The position numbers and the translations under genes were made by a program. Of a DNA stretch of 64,000 bases, positions 1 through 12,300 are shown piece by piece. Under the pieces are notes generated by a model, which was given only the letters and a program-made list of their open reading frames with translations, was not told the DNA's origin and searched no databases. The DNA lies in the NCBI RefSeq assembly GCF_026914265.1, contig NC_069136.1, positions 16,801,228-16,865,227 on the forward strand. The letters run 5' to 3'. How positions within the stretch are numbered: the first letter of the stretch is position 1; every line of letters begins with the position of its first letter. This stretch comes from Mya arenaria. Lineage: Eukaryota; Mollusca; Bivalvia; Myida; Myidae.

Positions 1-1309
1 AAGAATTGAGTATACCAATGTAATCAATATTCATGTGAAAACATGAGTTTAAACATAACCCCGTTTAATGACACAGGGTAAACGCAAACGACATAAACCA
101 CTTATACAAAAAAGAACAAGACAAGAAACATGGAACAACAGCACAAAACTCAACAAACAATATATAATAACTTTTGTAACTTATTTACATTAACAAGAGA
201 TATATTGTATAGGTTAAACCTGGACTAATATTATTATAATTATTTAAAAAAATGTGCGATGATTGAGAACGTTCTATTTCATAGTTTATTATGTAAAGAT
301 AGATGTATTTTTGAATCAGCTGTTGCATACTAACGACTTTCGTGTTATGAAATTAACTAGCAATGTAGGTGTGCCATTTCATATCCTGAAAATACATTTT
401 AATATCAGCACATCAAATTTAACACTGAAAAACACAAGACAACTATAGCAAAAATGTAAGCAATGTAGTTTAACTAGACATCCGATGATACAATTGCAAG
501 AAAAACAATCGTCAAAAACTTACATAAAATAGATATCGTTATGTAAAACGAATTTAATCTGACGTACTGGCGAATCACGTCGCTTACGATACATCTCTCG
601 CAGATTGTATTTTTTTTTCAAAATGTATTCCGTTTGTCTACCCAGGAAGTTTTAGAAAAAGCGTCGGTATGTTTGTCGCCACGCATCACCTGAATTTCAC
701 ACGCTTAATATAAAAAAAAACGTCATAGATTACCAAAACTACGGAAAGTACTATGAACGGAAAAGAGCTGCCAAAAAATGCAGGCACATAGCCTGACTGA
801 TCAACATCGTTGATGGAATTGATAGCTGGAATCTTTTGAAGTGCTTAGGATGACAGCGAGTTGGCTGAAACGCTTTTTGAAACCTATGTGTGTGACCACG
901 TGACTTACAAGGTGTTTGAAAAAAAATCAGTCCGCACTATTCTTACACGAGAAAACCATTCCGCTCCATCTCTAAACGGGGAAATTCATCGGAGATGTCT
1001 CGTTGGATCACATATGTGTTGCGTTGTTTCTTTAAATCGTGTAAAAATATTAGTATCGGCGTTATAATAGCTCGTTTTGACAGTTTTAGGCTGTCTTTCT
1101 AGGCAAAGCTGTATTTGCAGATTTTGGGACCATCTGGTGTCTAGTCCCTTTTAGTATAATGTAACATAAAAAGTTAAAAGTGATGCATGTTTCAAAGTAC
1201 ACTTGTCCGTACAATTAGTTCAATGCTTTCGCGTTTTACACATGGACCGTCGATCAGAAAACTGCCATTACACGAACGCGACGTGGACAAATCCCCAATG
1301 CCGGATGCA
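1..1309. other. no gene recognised; downstream flank of the TNF gene
   Basis: A/T-rich sequence with only short open frames that lack splice context or a recognisable motif. The stretch at about 490-600 matches, in inverted orientation, the stretch at about 54350-54460 inside the duplicated block upstream of TNF copy C, so part of it is a dispersed local repeat. The 3' UTR of the minus-strand TNF gene must lie at its right end, but I found no clear AATAAA signal close to the stop codon. Confidence 0.5.
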
Positions 1310-3067
1310 TCATACTAGATGCAGGCCAAAGTAGTTACTCCCAGTTTGTTTCAAAAGTGTACCATCGCTTATCTTAACTGATATTTCATCACCAGCGTGA
1401 AGGTAGGCCGATGTTGCTATATGACTCACGTAGTAAATAACATTACCTCGTGAAGTGTTTTTACGAGACTGCACATTTGATGCGATTTCCATGTCATCGT
1501 CATCAATAACGCTATATTTATGCATTGCATGTTTTATTTCTTGCGTTTTGGTTGAATCTACGGGGATTCCTTCGTCCGTTAGACGTTGTTCTGTAAGACC
1601 TAGGAACGAGTATATGTAGTAAGTACCGCTTACAGAGACAATTAAACGGCCATTTTGGAACCTTATTCCGTATCTCTGAAGACCTGTTGTTTGATAAATG
1701 TCTGTGTCGTGACGCCAGCATGTGACCGTTACCATTGCATTATTACCTGAAAATAATATACCCGTATTTAAACACGTTAAGTAAAATTTATATATCAAAG
1801 TTATACACCGCAAAGGGAATGCAATAATTGACCTTAAGTAATTTTGAAATTTGACCTGCGTCCTTGAAGCTATATTCGTTGTGTTCTTTACAAATCCATT
1901 ACGCTAAGGAAAACATGTGCCATTGACTATTTAGAGTAGATATCCATTCCTTAACTTATATTGATCGCTAACGATAAACAACCTACGGGCTACTACAAGG
2001 ATTTGGAAAAAACGAATTATAAGCAGTCAATATCTTTAAACTTACAAGTACCGTTCACATGCTCTTGTTCCTCGCTATTGCCTAGAACTTTTGCATATGG
2101 CTTTTTGTACCACAGTGTGTTTTTGTAGTTTGTCAATAGCTGTACGTCGTGTTTTGAGACATCTACAATACGTATACAAAGGCATGTTTATCACGCTTTC
2201 GATTTACATGTTTATTAAAATAATTATCAAGAGTTAATATCCATTCAAGACTGATATTGATCGGAAACGATAACAAATTCGTGGATTATTACAAAGAAAC
2301 CGAGAACAAAAGATGTAAACAATCGGTATCTTTAAACTTGTAAGGTCAAATACCTGGTACGTGTGCCTGTTTTTCACGGATCAAAGATAGCAGTTGATAA
2401 TAATTAATCTCTCAAAGTTTAAATGCTCGCTTGGGCGATATTATTAAACAATATTCACATCATGTAAATAACTACAATGTGCATTATTTTACCTTGTACG
2501 TATTTTTGAGCTTGAATATTGTCCTGTTTCTCAGCTGCAGCATATGCAGATGCAATTTCCTAAAGATATTAACAAGCTTAAGTTTACGATGTTTAAAAGG
2601 AATTAAAGTTCAACAAATTAATCTAGTTTCACACTGGAAGTGTATTAGATGCCACAGAAATTTGTGAGAATTGCCTTATTGGCATAGGTAACAGCGCTAT
2701 TATAAAATGAACATAAGTATATGAGATTTATAAAAAAATTATCTAAGAACGTGTTTGGAAAACAAAAATAGTTGTCTAATTAAAACCATTATTGTTATAT
2801 ACATGAAGCTTACATTGTGTCAATTGGTATGTTTGAAAATAATAATAATATATACATGTATATTACCTTTTCAAAGAGTTCTTGTAGTAATCTTGTTGTT
2901 TTGCCACATTCTATTTTTTTGTCATTACTATGAAGACAAATCTCCGTATCCGCGTCTATTTGTTTTATATGTGGCATATTAAAGACAATGCAGAGCACTG
3001 CAATCAAGACTATAAACAATAAAGATAAACTGACTCCAGCCAATCTTTTAAAAATTTTGTCAGACAT
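1310..3067 (-). CDS. TNF superfamily ligand, type II membrane protein, five exons
   Basis: Minus-strand exons are 3067-2867, 2559-2493, 2410-2354, 2081-2052 and 1746-1310. Each boundary is GT/AG and the phases fit (0, 1, 1, 1), giving 263 residues. Residues 1-8 are a short basic cytosolic tail (MSDKIFKR), 9-29 a hydrophobic signal anchor, about 30-118 a stalk, and 119-263 the TNF homology domain. The domain shows the family's strand C block (NGRLIVSVSGTYYIYSFLGL), the GDEISVKI strand and the closing NYFGLHLV. TNF ligands trimerise outside the cell and bind TNF receptors to trigger apoptotic or NF-kB signalling; that role is inferred from the family. No furin-type site is obvious in the stalk. 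ATG 3067 is chosen because it sits just before the anchor and 54 bases downstream of a TATA box. The acceptor of exon 3 has a weak pyrimidine tract and is the least certain boundary. Confidence 0.85.
1930..2410 (-). repeat. tandem duplication (period about 296 bp) that made stalk exons 3 and 4
   Basis: The blocks at about 1930-2081 and 2225-2390 align over most of their length, for example TTGATCG at 1961 and 2257, and CTTTAAACTT just before each splice donor. Each carries one short symmetric phase-1 exon of the TNF gene. Exon 3 ends REKQAHVP and exon 4 ends SEEQEHVN, so the shorter exon 4 looks like the 3' part of exon 3 with a new acceptor. Phase 1-1 exons can be added without disturbing the frame, so the duplication would lengthen the stalk between membrane and TNF domain. 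Confidence 0.65.
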
Positions 3068-3120
3068 GTTCACACGGTGGGTTTAAAGTACTTATGATGA
3101 GTAGTAGTAAGTGGCGAATG

Positions 3121-3128
3121 TTTATATA
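3121..3128 (-). promoter_or_regulatory. TATA box of the TNF ligand gene
   Basis: The minus strand reads TATATAAA, 54 bases upstream of the ATG at 3067. A start site about 25-30 bases downstream would leave a 5' UTR of roughly 30 bases. The same TATATAAA is kept at 52936-52943 in duplicated copy C. Confidence 0.6.
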
Positions 3129-3154
3129 GCATGATAAGGCCGCGCTAAAAAATT

Positions 3155-3159
3155 ATTGG
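3155..3159 (-). promoter_or_regulatory. CCAAT box upstream of the TNF ligand TATA
   Basis: The minus strand reads CCAAT about 27 bases upstream of the TATA box, closer than usual for a CCAAT element. Function is inferred from motif and position only. Confidence 0.3.
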
Positions 3160-3310
3160 TTCAACGGATTTTTGGAGAGAAAAAATAGAGCGTGCGTAAA
3201 AAGAATACTATTTGTATTTCCATGTTCAATATAAGACAGGCCCGTTAAGTATTATAATGATATTAAGTCACTATTCAAGGATGACTGGCACTATAACATA
3301 AGCTTCTAAT

Positions 3311-3319
3311 TTCAGAGAA
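3311..3319. promoter_or_regulatory. STAT-type palindrome TTCAGAGAA upstream of TNF ligand
   Basis: TTCNNNGAA is the classical STAT/GAS core. It lies about 190 bases upstream of the TATA box and is conserved in copy C at 53132-53140, where much flanking sequence has changed. A nine-base motif can occur by chance, so the conservation is the main argument. Confidence 0.35.
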
Positions 3320-6270
3320 GATAATATAATTTGCAAAGAAAATACACGTATCAAATAAACGACCTTTGAATAAAATCATTGTTAATCAAACATTTTCAAA
3401 TATGCATATCACTCACTCAAGTTTTTCAATTTATATGTGTTTTCCATAAAGGAAATAAATAGAAGTCTAGCACATTCAAAAATACTACAAAGGGAAAACA
3501 TGACCATGCTGATGACACTAGATCATCAAACAATCAACATCTAACTTTGAAATAAACTTAAACATAAACATGTAACAATTTTGTTATTTCTTTTCTTTTG
3601 CCTTAGCCTAGGAAGAATTGTACTTTTGTACTTGCCTGACAAATAGGACAAGGAAGTGCATTCAACAAATATTTTACTGAAGTGTCCTTGACCAAATTAT
3701 TTAAAGTTTAATGGCACAGTGACGCATACCAATAGCTGCAATATCATAAACTACTTTAAGGACAGTAATGAAATTGCGTCGAAAATAATCGGGTGGGTTA
3801 GCGGTGTGGCTATCTATTTATTGACGTGCTTTAAATATCTTAAGCTTTTCAGCGTTATTTTACCTGTATCGTCATTGTAAAAAAAAAACACGCTTCATAA
3901 TTGTAGTATGTGTGAATTGACAATGCTACAATGTATTTCTTAATTAAATGACTGAAATTATTTAAACAAGTCAAATATTGGCCAATGAATACGAGATTTA
4001 GTACTTAAAAATTCAATTCAATTCCATTACTCCGTAGTTTCTAAGACATTTTCATTCGTTGTAGATACTGGCTTCACCAACATGTACCAATAGAAGGTTT
4101 GTGTACATGTTAAACCATTTGTAACATAAACTTTCGAAGGTTTAGATTTCTAGGGGAGATGTGGATTGAATTTAATTCCTGGTCATAAAAATGCAAATAT
4201 CTTTCTTCAAATAGCTACAATCACCACAGAGCCAAACACTTTCTGAATGGGTATTGTTGATGGTCTATTTTGACACAAAAATATTCGTTTTGTATCAAGA
4301 CATTTGCGATAAAATGCAAATACTGTTTAATTGAAAATGATGATCAAGTCTTCGTTCGTACAATTTTCTCAACTCCTAATTACTCCTACACATATTGCAA
4401 CGGATGTTTGTATTATGTTTGCTAAATATTAAACCTCAAAACTATATAAAAGATAAATATTTAAGCATTAAAACGATTTGTCCTTCAAACGCTTTTTGCA
4501 CTGTAAAATACCCTTAAAGGTTATATATATAAGCCTTTGAACAGAAAGAATACAACTGTGCTAAATGTCCTTATAATATGACATCATTGGGTTATTTATA
4601 AGGCTCGTACTATTTTCATTGTGATATCTTTTGTAACAATAGTTTGCATACTTTCTAGTATTAACCACAGGGGAAGGTTTCTTAACAAGTTGAAACGTAT
4701 AGGTATGCTGCTTAAATATGTTTTCAATACGAGCTAGTATGCGGCTGACAAAACACCATTTTACATGATGAAAAGAATATTTTGGGCTGTCTCTGCCGTG
4801 TCTACCCGTTTAAAAAAAAACAGCGCATACTGGTTTCCCAGTTTATAGTGAGTATATTTAGCATGTAAATGTCACGTAATTAGTACAGATATATATATAC
4901 CGACGCTATTTTAAAATTAACTGGGATTTACGTGGTAGTCAAATTCAGTACATTTCCAAATGAAAACATACGCAAAAACTGTGAAGGTCACTTATGACTA
5001 GACGATAACAACGCACATTAAGTTATCATATTTAAGAACAGCTGTATTTTATAGAAGTTCTTTCAATCTACTTTCTGTTAAATCTTCATTGTAACATTCG
5101 TATTATTTTCAAATATGCTGTAATATAAATGAACATTTTACTCAAGTTTCATGAACATATATCAAGTGTTTTTTGGAGATAAGGAGCCGACATGAAATCT
5201 AATACTCCAACATTCTACCTTCATCCATAAACCAGCGGGCATGGAATAAGACTACCATGCTGCGTTATTTAGCTCAGTTACTAAGAGCGTTTACTGTTTA
5301 AATCAAAGAAGCTAAATAGAGCTGTCAGAGCATAAGCGGGTGAGTTGTCCCTAGCCTCTTTTCCGTTACACAACGCCCATTTCTGGAAACGCAGGAATGC
5401 AATATGCTAGTTTGTTTTCGTACTGGATACACGCCCTGTTCGAAGCAGTTCCTGATGCACGTTCACTTTCTCCATTAGGACTTACTGCAGTTCGACAGCT
5501 GCTTTCTCATGAATCTAAAAAAAGTATAAAACAAATGACAATTACAGAATTTCAAAATTACACAAGTTGTTTCGAAATTATTTATTTAACTTGACAATGC
5601 ATATTTACAGAATAATATTAAAAAAACACATAAAACGCTATTCAATAATGTAACATTTGAAAGCAATTCTGTTTGTCATTCTTGCTCTAACGCAATGACA
5701 ATATTTCGGCGATACATCCTCTTTTAGCAATTCTGCGAATATTACTACTCATTTAAAAAAATATATTTGCAGCGATATCACATCTGCTCATTTAAATACT
5801 TGATTCTTCGGCGATACAGCCGCTTTTACAAATCAAGGGAGACTAAACTAACTCTATATTAGTGTTTATACAATACGCTCATTTCCCCTCAAATCAATAT
5901 TTAACGCAAGCATTCTGATTTGTAGATCTGTTTGTCCGAAAGTTCCCTTTCCATTTTAAGATTTAATATAAAAATGTTAGTCAAACCAGTCAACAAATGT
6001 ATCTAAAAATATTGTATTTAGGCACAAATACGTTCAAAGCTGATTTACAATATGGACTTCCAAAACCTCTTGATACATCATTCGTCATTTTCGTAATATT
6101 CCTATGAGTAACTGCAATATCTGGCATTTATAATACAACTTGCCATCCCAAGTTCTCTGCGCATATATCTATACCCGAACGATATGGCTTCAAAATTCTC
6201 GAATAAAACTTTTGAAGAAAATCTGTAAAAAAAAAATCAGCTATTCCCCTATAATGAAAGTCCAGTAACC

Positions 6271-8774
6271 TAGACAAATAATCCGTTTACTCTTTTCCCG
6301 ACCTAGATATCCATTCCATTGCAAGTGAAAAATAATTCGTTTTTTTAAAAGTCAAAAATACTATACGCACCATGTTTTACTTCTCTTTTTATTCAACAGT
6401 GAATTACAATGGATTTCATGACTTAGTTATCTTCGTACTATTTAACCTTCTGTTGCATCAGGGCCCGGTATCTCTCCGCTATAGCTTCGGTCAGAAGTGG
6501 CACATCGGTATGACAATGGCGGTGCCTCGGTATGACAGAAAAGAGGTATATCGGTAGAACATCGGCATTGACGTCTGTACTACATCTGTATTGCACCCCA
6601 ATTGTGATTTTTCAAATGCTTTCTCGACGGAGCTCGACCGAATTTCTCGCCTTGTTAAGTGAGTGCTCTGTGATTGATGCCCTTTTGTGATAATTGGCTT
6701 CGATAGCCAAGGCTACACGCCCATTTCTTGTATTTGTTTAAGATAGCCAGAGCTAGATGCCCATTCTATATTTGACTTTGCTATCCATGGCTTGGTGTCA
6801 TTTTGTGTTATTCAGATCTGATAGCTAGGGTAAGGGGACCTTTCAAGTGTTTAAATTGTTTCTGGTTTTTGATCAAAATAAATCAGTTGAACGACGTTTA
6901 ATTGTTTACATTGCGAAGCCGATTCATCTCTGGTATGTATTAGGGTTATTATTTTAAATATTTGTATATTCAACTTTCAGTATTGATGTTTGTGTTTCTT
7001 TACATAACTTGGTATGAATTATCATTATATATTTTTCAGAAATCTGAAAAGGTACCAGCTGTGTTTGTTTCAAAATGGGACACAACATACCAAGCCATAT
7101 CGAAAATTGTTTGCATTGTTTTCATCTTTAATTATGTAAGAAAAATGGTTAACTCACGAATTAAGTTTGTAAATACAAAAATTCACGTTTCAAACATACA
7201 GGTTCTTTCTGGTATGTTGTTTACAATAATTATGGTTTTGTCGATAGGTTTCCCGTGTATTTCTTAATTAATATTTTACACAGTTTCTAAATAGACACTC
7301 GAGGTATCGTATCGTGTGGTTAAAGAATTTAGCATTATGTCTGATGCTGCAAAATGTTATTTTTTACCTGATTTTCCTCATTGTTTTGCCGATATATTTT
7401 GTGAGTTGTGCCATTATTGGTATGCAAGGCAGACCAAAATATTCACCATCTGGTAAATATTAGTTTTAAAAGACCAATTTTTTTTTAGTAATGTGTGATT
7501 GTGGTATGTTAAGCAACTGAGGCTATTGTTATCTATATTGCAGTATTGCATATATGGGTTCCCGTGCGTTATATTTGTATTTGTTTTGTGACCACGTTCA
7601 TCTGAACCTGCAAACATGTCGGACCGTTTCCATGAAGCCGTTCTCAGTAGTGAAATATTAGCTTTTTCCGACTGAGAAGGTTCTATTGTTTTGTACTTAT
7701 CTTCAGAAAATGAAGTCATATCATGGTATTAAACGATAATAATAACATACTTGTCAGATTAATAGTCAGGCTGGTGAGTCGTGGAGCACTACCATTATTT
7801 GATGGAAGTATATCCAGTAAAAAGAAGAGTGTGTTGTAGGAAATAGACCTTATAGTCGAAAGTCTTTGTTTGAACTACAGAGCCGATTTTTGTATTGTTA
7901 TCGCTTTTTTTAAAGTAACTGAGCATTTGTTAATTATATGGCGGTCCCAAAATACCGCAGATAACTAGCGCATCTTCTTGTAGTACTGTATAACTACAAA
8001 CAACATGTATATTTATAGTACGGTCTATGCAGTGAGTTATTGCCCTTTCAGAAATAAAGAAAACAGACTTGGCGGTCAGGAGCCTTTCCATGTAAGCAAA
8101 TTATGGATATCAAAATGCAACTAAGTGTACATACCTGGACTGTGATTGTTTTTTTTTTGTCTTGATACGATCATTTAAACCAGAATAATCGCACTGTGAA
8201 TAATAAAAGCTTAAAAGTCCATCTGGAGACATTTCTTTGGAACTATTGGCTGAACAGGTATAATACTGATTTCAACTATGTGTAGCAATGTGCAGTGGTG
8301 CATATTGCCCATCTAAGTTGAGTCAGTAATAAAGGGTTATTACTCTTAGCTGAAACTGGTATACTTTGTTTAATATATACCCTAAATCTAATCTGTTTGA
8401 AAATTATAATATTTTCTATTTTCAGATTTCAAGGAACTTAAAGTTGCTTCTACAGAGATCAGCAAAATATATATTTCTCATTACGGTTTGGCGTAGACAT
8501 TTCTTACGTTTCCTTTTGTATTGAAATACTGTTACTTAATTGAGCGTTTTCATAGTCGAATAGTGAATTACTTTATCTTAATAGCAATCATTTTTTGCGA
8601 ATGAATGCAGAATTTTGTTACACTGGGGTCTTGGATAATAAGACCCTTTAACTGAAAGCTTTTGCGCGGGATATCATGGTTTTATTATTCTTGTTTTAAA
8701 TACGGTATAATGGAATGCCTCTTTTACATTCAGCCCTCCGGCGCGGCAGGGACGCTCCTCGACTGCCGGATATA
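6271..8774. other. no gene recognised between segmental duplication and TNF copy B
   Basis: Only short open frames without motif or splice support, such as 6962-7267 and 7414-7719. The one structured feature is the 40-bp tandem repeat listed separately. A stretch at 6440-6600 repeats the word TCGGT several times and loosely resembles 60420-60780. Confidence 0.4.
6661..6840. repeat. tandem repeat, about four copies of a 40-bp unit
   Basis: Units begin at GATAGCCAAGG (6702), GATAGCCAGAG (6742), GCTATCCATGG (6780) and GATAGCTAGGG (6820), each followed by a CCCATTTT-like stretch. Spacing is 38-40 bases and copies are diverged. Confidence 0.55.
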
Positions 8775-9319
8775 TCATACCAGGTGCAAGCCGAAGAAGT
8801 TATTGCCCGTGTATTTTAAAAGTATTACATTGCTTTGCTTCATTGATATTTACCACCGGCGAGAAGCCTCGACATTGTAGATATTTGACTCGCGTAAATA
8901 TTTTACTTACCTAGCGAAGCTTTTTTACGAGGCTGCAAATTTGATGCGATTTCCAATTGAACGGTATCAATTGCGCTATATTTATGCATTGAATATTTTA
9001 TATCTTTCGTATAGTCTGATTATACCGGAACTATATTCTGTTAGACGTCGTTCAGTTAGTCCTAGGAACGAGTATATGTCGGTATATGTCAATTAATCGG
9101 CCATTTTGGAACCTAATTTGAAACAACGTTGTTTCATATAGGTCTTTGTTGTGACGCCAACATGTGACCGTTTTCATTGAAGTATTATCCGAAAATAAGA
9201 TGTTCATATCAGGGATAAAACAACACAAAGGAATACCTAACTGACGTTAAGAATTTTTTAGTGATGCCCCGTATGCTTACCTTTTATGTCACATGCACCA
9301 GGCGCTATCGCTTGTTCTT

Positions 9320-12300
9320 ATGAATATTAAGTAATGGTATTCATTCAAAACGTATATGGGCAGGGGACAATTAAGTATTATTAATTGCCCGACTTCTGCG
9401 AATCGCCTGTATCCTCTCGAAAATGCTCATCATGTTTGACAATTCAAGGCCCGTAACCCCAAAGAGTGAAGAGGGCAATCTTAATGCCAACTAATCTCAG
9501 TCGAGATAGTATGTCAATAAACTTTGCTGCTTACTTAAGATTGGAGTAGATATGTAGGTGAGAGAATAAATGAAAGTGTGATGCCGCCGACGCGGATGAC
9601 ACCGGACCGCATGACTGTCAGCACAACAACAATAATCAAAAGACACATAATTTTAATCTAGAGCATATATAATATATCTTACAAGGTCCTCATAGAACCT
9701 CTCGTCAAAGTTGATGTATACACGAATAGATTACCACTATAAAGTGTTTTTAACATGATGTTGACTGAAGTATTTGTCTAACTTTATCTATTATTATTAT
9801 TCACTTTGAATTGTGGAGGTATATTTAAAACTTGTAAAGTTTGCATCGTGCCTTTTAGGTACAAGGGAGGCAATAGTATTTTAATATTGCACTAAAGTTT
9901 TGACGTATGCTCTCTCATTTATATGTTTCGATTTGTATACATTATACCCATATGTGTATAAGTTATTATGCTTTATATTAAATATTTACGAACGTTAACC
10001 ATCGTAAAGGAAAACTGATAGTCAATCTTGCGATTTTATGATTTTTTTTAATAGTGCGTGTGTTATTAAGTCTAAGAGACAAAGTAATACCAAAGTTATT
10101 CACGTTGAATATTGATCTTAGTATCGAAATACCTCGTCTGAATAATCATCACTCTCAGCCTTTACAGACAAGATCGGGATTGACTTTATTCCTGGATGGT
10201 CTCGTGTCACAAAGAACCAATACTTATGGAATACTAATGCATGAAGGTTAGAGCTTGGTAGAGATGTAAATATGTCCAAAGATGTTGGCAAACATTGAAA
10301 TCAGTTCGGTGTTCGTTTAACTTCCCCGCCTAATGCAGGGTGTTAATAGAAATGCCTTATTCTTAACCGAGGTATATATATGCTGAAAGACGAACTACTA
10401 TTACACATACGGAAAACAAAACGGTTACAATAACATTTTATTCTGATGTTATGGCGGAATGCAAGATAGTACAATGACGTACTGCCCATGTGGTGAGTTG
10501 TAATTGAAGCGAGGGGAAAACGTTCCATTACGAATATCTTGTATTATAAAGTGTATTGCTTGTTACAACAGTTTCATGATATAAACTATTGGATTTTTTT
10601 TATTTCCTTTCCATTTCTTTTCCTGATACAGTATGTTTTTGATCAGTATCGCATCTGTGATCTAGTGTTTATAGCGTGTATCTACAGGGCTTTTTGATAT
10701 GGTCGGTTGTTGTCTTGATGAAGATGTACACTTGTTTTTCTGCCAGCTGCCCGGCACTTTGCAAGAGAATCGGGTGTGAGATATTCATTAACCAAATTAC
10801 TTATAAGTCCAACTGGCTGGTCCAGACGTGAGAGGTGTAAGAGGTTATATAGGTCTGCCTTTGTACAAGTGTTATTGAATAGGGCCATTATTTGTGTAAC
10901 AGGTCCCGGTTCTACTTTTTCATTTTGGTTTTCATTTTGGTTTTCAGTAGATTTTACACCCTATGTCTAAAACATTTTTATTCATATCAAAATCTGGTCC
11001 GTTTTGGTTATGGTCCGTCATATCCTTAGACACAATAGGTCAGGGTTCGCCCATAGTTGAAATATGTAAGTGAAGAAGTGAGGGGTGAACACTGTATTTA
11101 AACTAGTCGGCAATATCAGGTTTACATCGCAAGTGCTCCAAACATTACATAACTATATTATGGTTCTCTTCTCTAGAAAATCCCGGAAGTAAGAAGGTCA
11201 TTTTTTTGTGATTTGTATTCCGTAATTAAGATTAAATGAAATCTTACCACGTACGAAAATTGTTAAAGTTTTGTCAGATGAATTGTTGTACGATGTTTAA
11301 ATACAGACTCAAGGAAGGAATGAAATATTATTATTATCATTTATTGAAATAATAACATTGATTGATTTGCTTAAATGTATAGGTCCGATCATGGAATGGT
11401 AGAGGCCATTTTTTGTACATGATAACTTCAAATTTACAAATGTATGCAATCCCGATGATGCTTTTTGTGTGCTCTTTAGATGGAAAAAAGTAATTCCCCC
11501 TGAAAACACGGTATGACACTGTTGTTGGCTGGATATTTCTATACAGCGAACATCTTCATAGCTGTGCCCAATTGTGTGATGACCGTTGCAGTGTTATGAC
11601 AAGGCATTTGAACTGAGGGATTCGTTTCGGTTCATATAGCGTTGAGCACCGTGCGTTTTGTCATAAAAAGTGATTTATAATTCATTATATATTTGACAAA
11701 GGATTCGATTGACCCCTATCAACACTAACTGCACATCGTCCCATGTGTAAATCGTTGTGTACATGCTTTATCAGTAAGACATTAATTAGAAAACAAAGTA
11801 TTTGTATGTAACAAAAGTTTAAAGATATGGAGGCGCTTGCAAGTTAGGGTTTGGCAGTCGTTCACTTTGATCCAAGGCAGCTGGTGGTACTACAACAACG
11901 GTTCTAGATATCACAGAAACAGGCTCAATGGTCAAACTAAACCGAAGACGGATTAGCCGCTGTAATACGCGTTGGTGTTCATTTTCGTTACTTTAACCCT
12001 GAGCCATTTAGATCACGCCTTATAAACAGCGAGCCCTGAATTATATGATACAATGAGTAAGTTCATCAAACATAATACAAAGTTAGTATCTTGTGGTCGA
12101 TACAAGTATAAGTGAACCATTAATACCATAAGAAACAATAACATTGGAACCAATACAAAGAAAAAGACATAGAAATTAGCTCAACTAGATTGAAAATCAT
12201 GCAGTCATCCCGATGACAAACACACATGTGTTTACAATTTTAAATAAGAGTTAAGGACTCTCGAAAAGTCCGAGCTGTTGCATACTAAATCAAAATGTAA

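Larger units (their letters stand above)
2990..6270. repeat. segmental duplication, copy A (exon 1 and upstream DNA of the TNF gene)
   Basis: This block matches 52865-59730 in the same orientation with many substitutions and indels. Clear anchors are the region around the ATG (TTTGTCAGACATGTT), TTTCAGAGAAGAT at 3310 and 53131, the TTATAGTGAGT stretch at 4845 and 54215, GGAGATAAGGAGCCGA at 5175 and 54785, and CTTGCCATCCCAAGTTCT near 6140 and 59610. Between about 5225 and 5640 the two copies differ completely. No open gene lies in this upstream DNA. Confidence 0.8.

Noticed and set aside
5262-5345. tRNA-like stretch TTAGCTCAGTTACTAAGAGC
   Set aside because: An A-box-like word is present, but no B box or pairing arms follow; at best a worn SINE head.
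10682-10970. Open frames around 10.8 kb (CRAAGRKTSVHLHQDNN)
   Set aside because: Opposite-strand frames of similar length overlap, with no motif or splice context.
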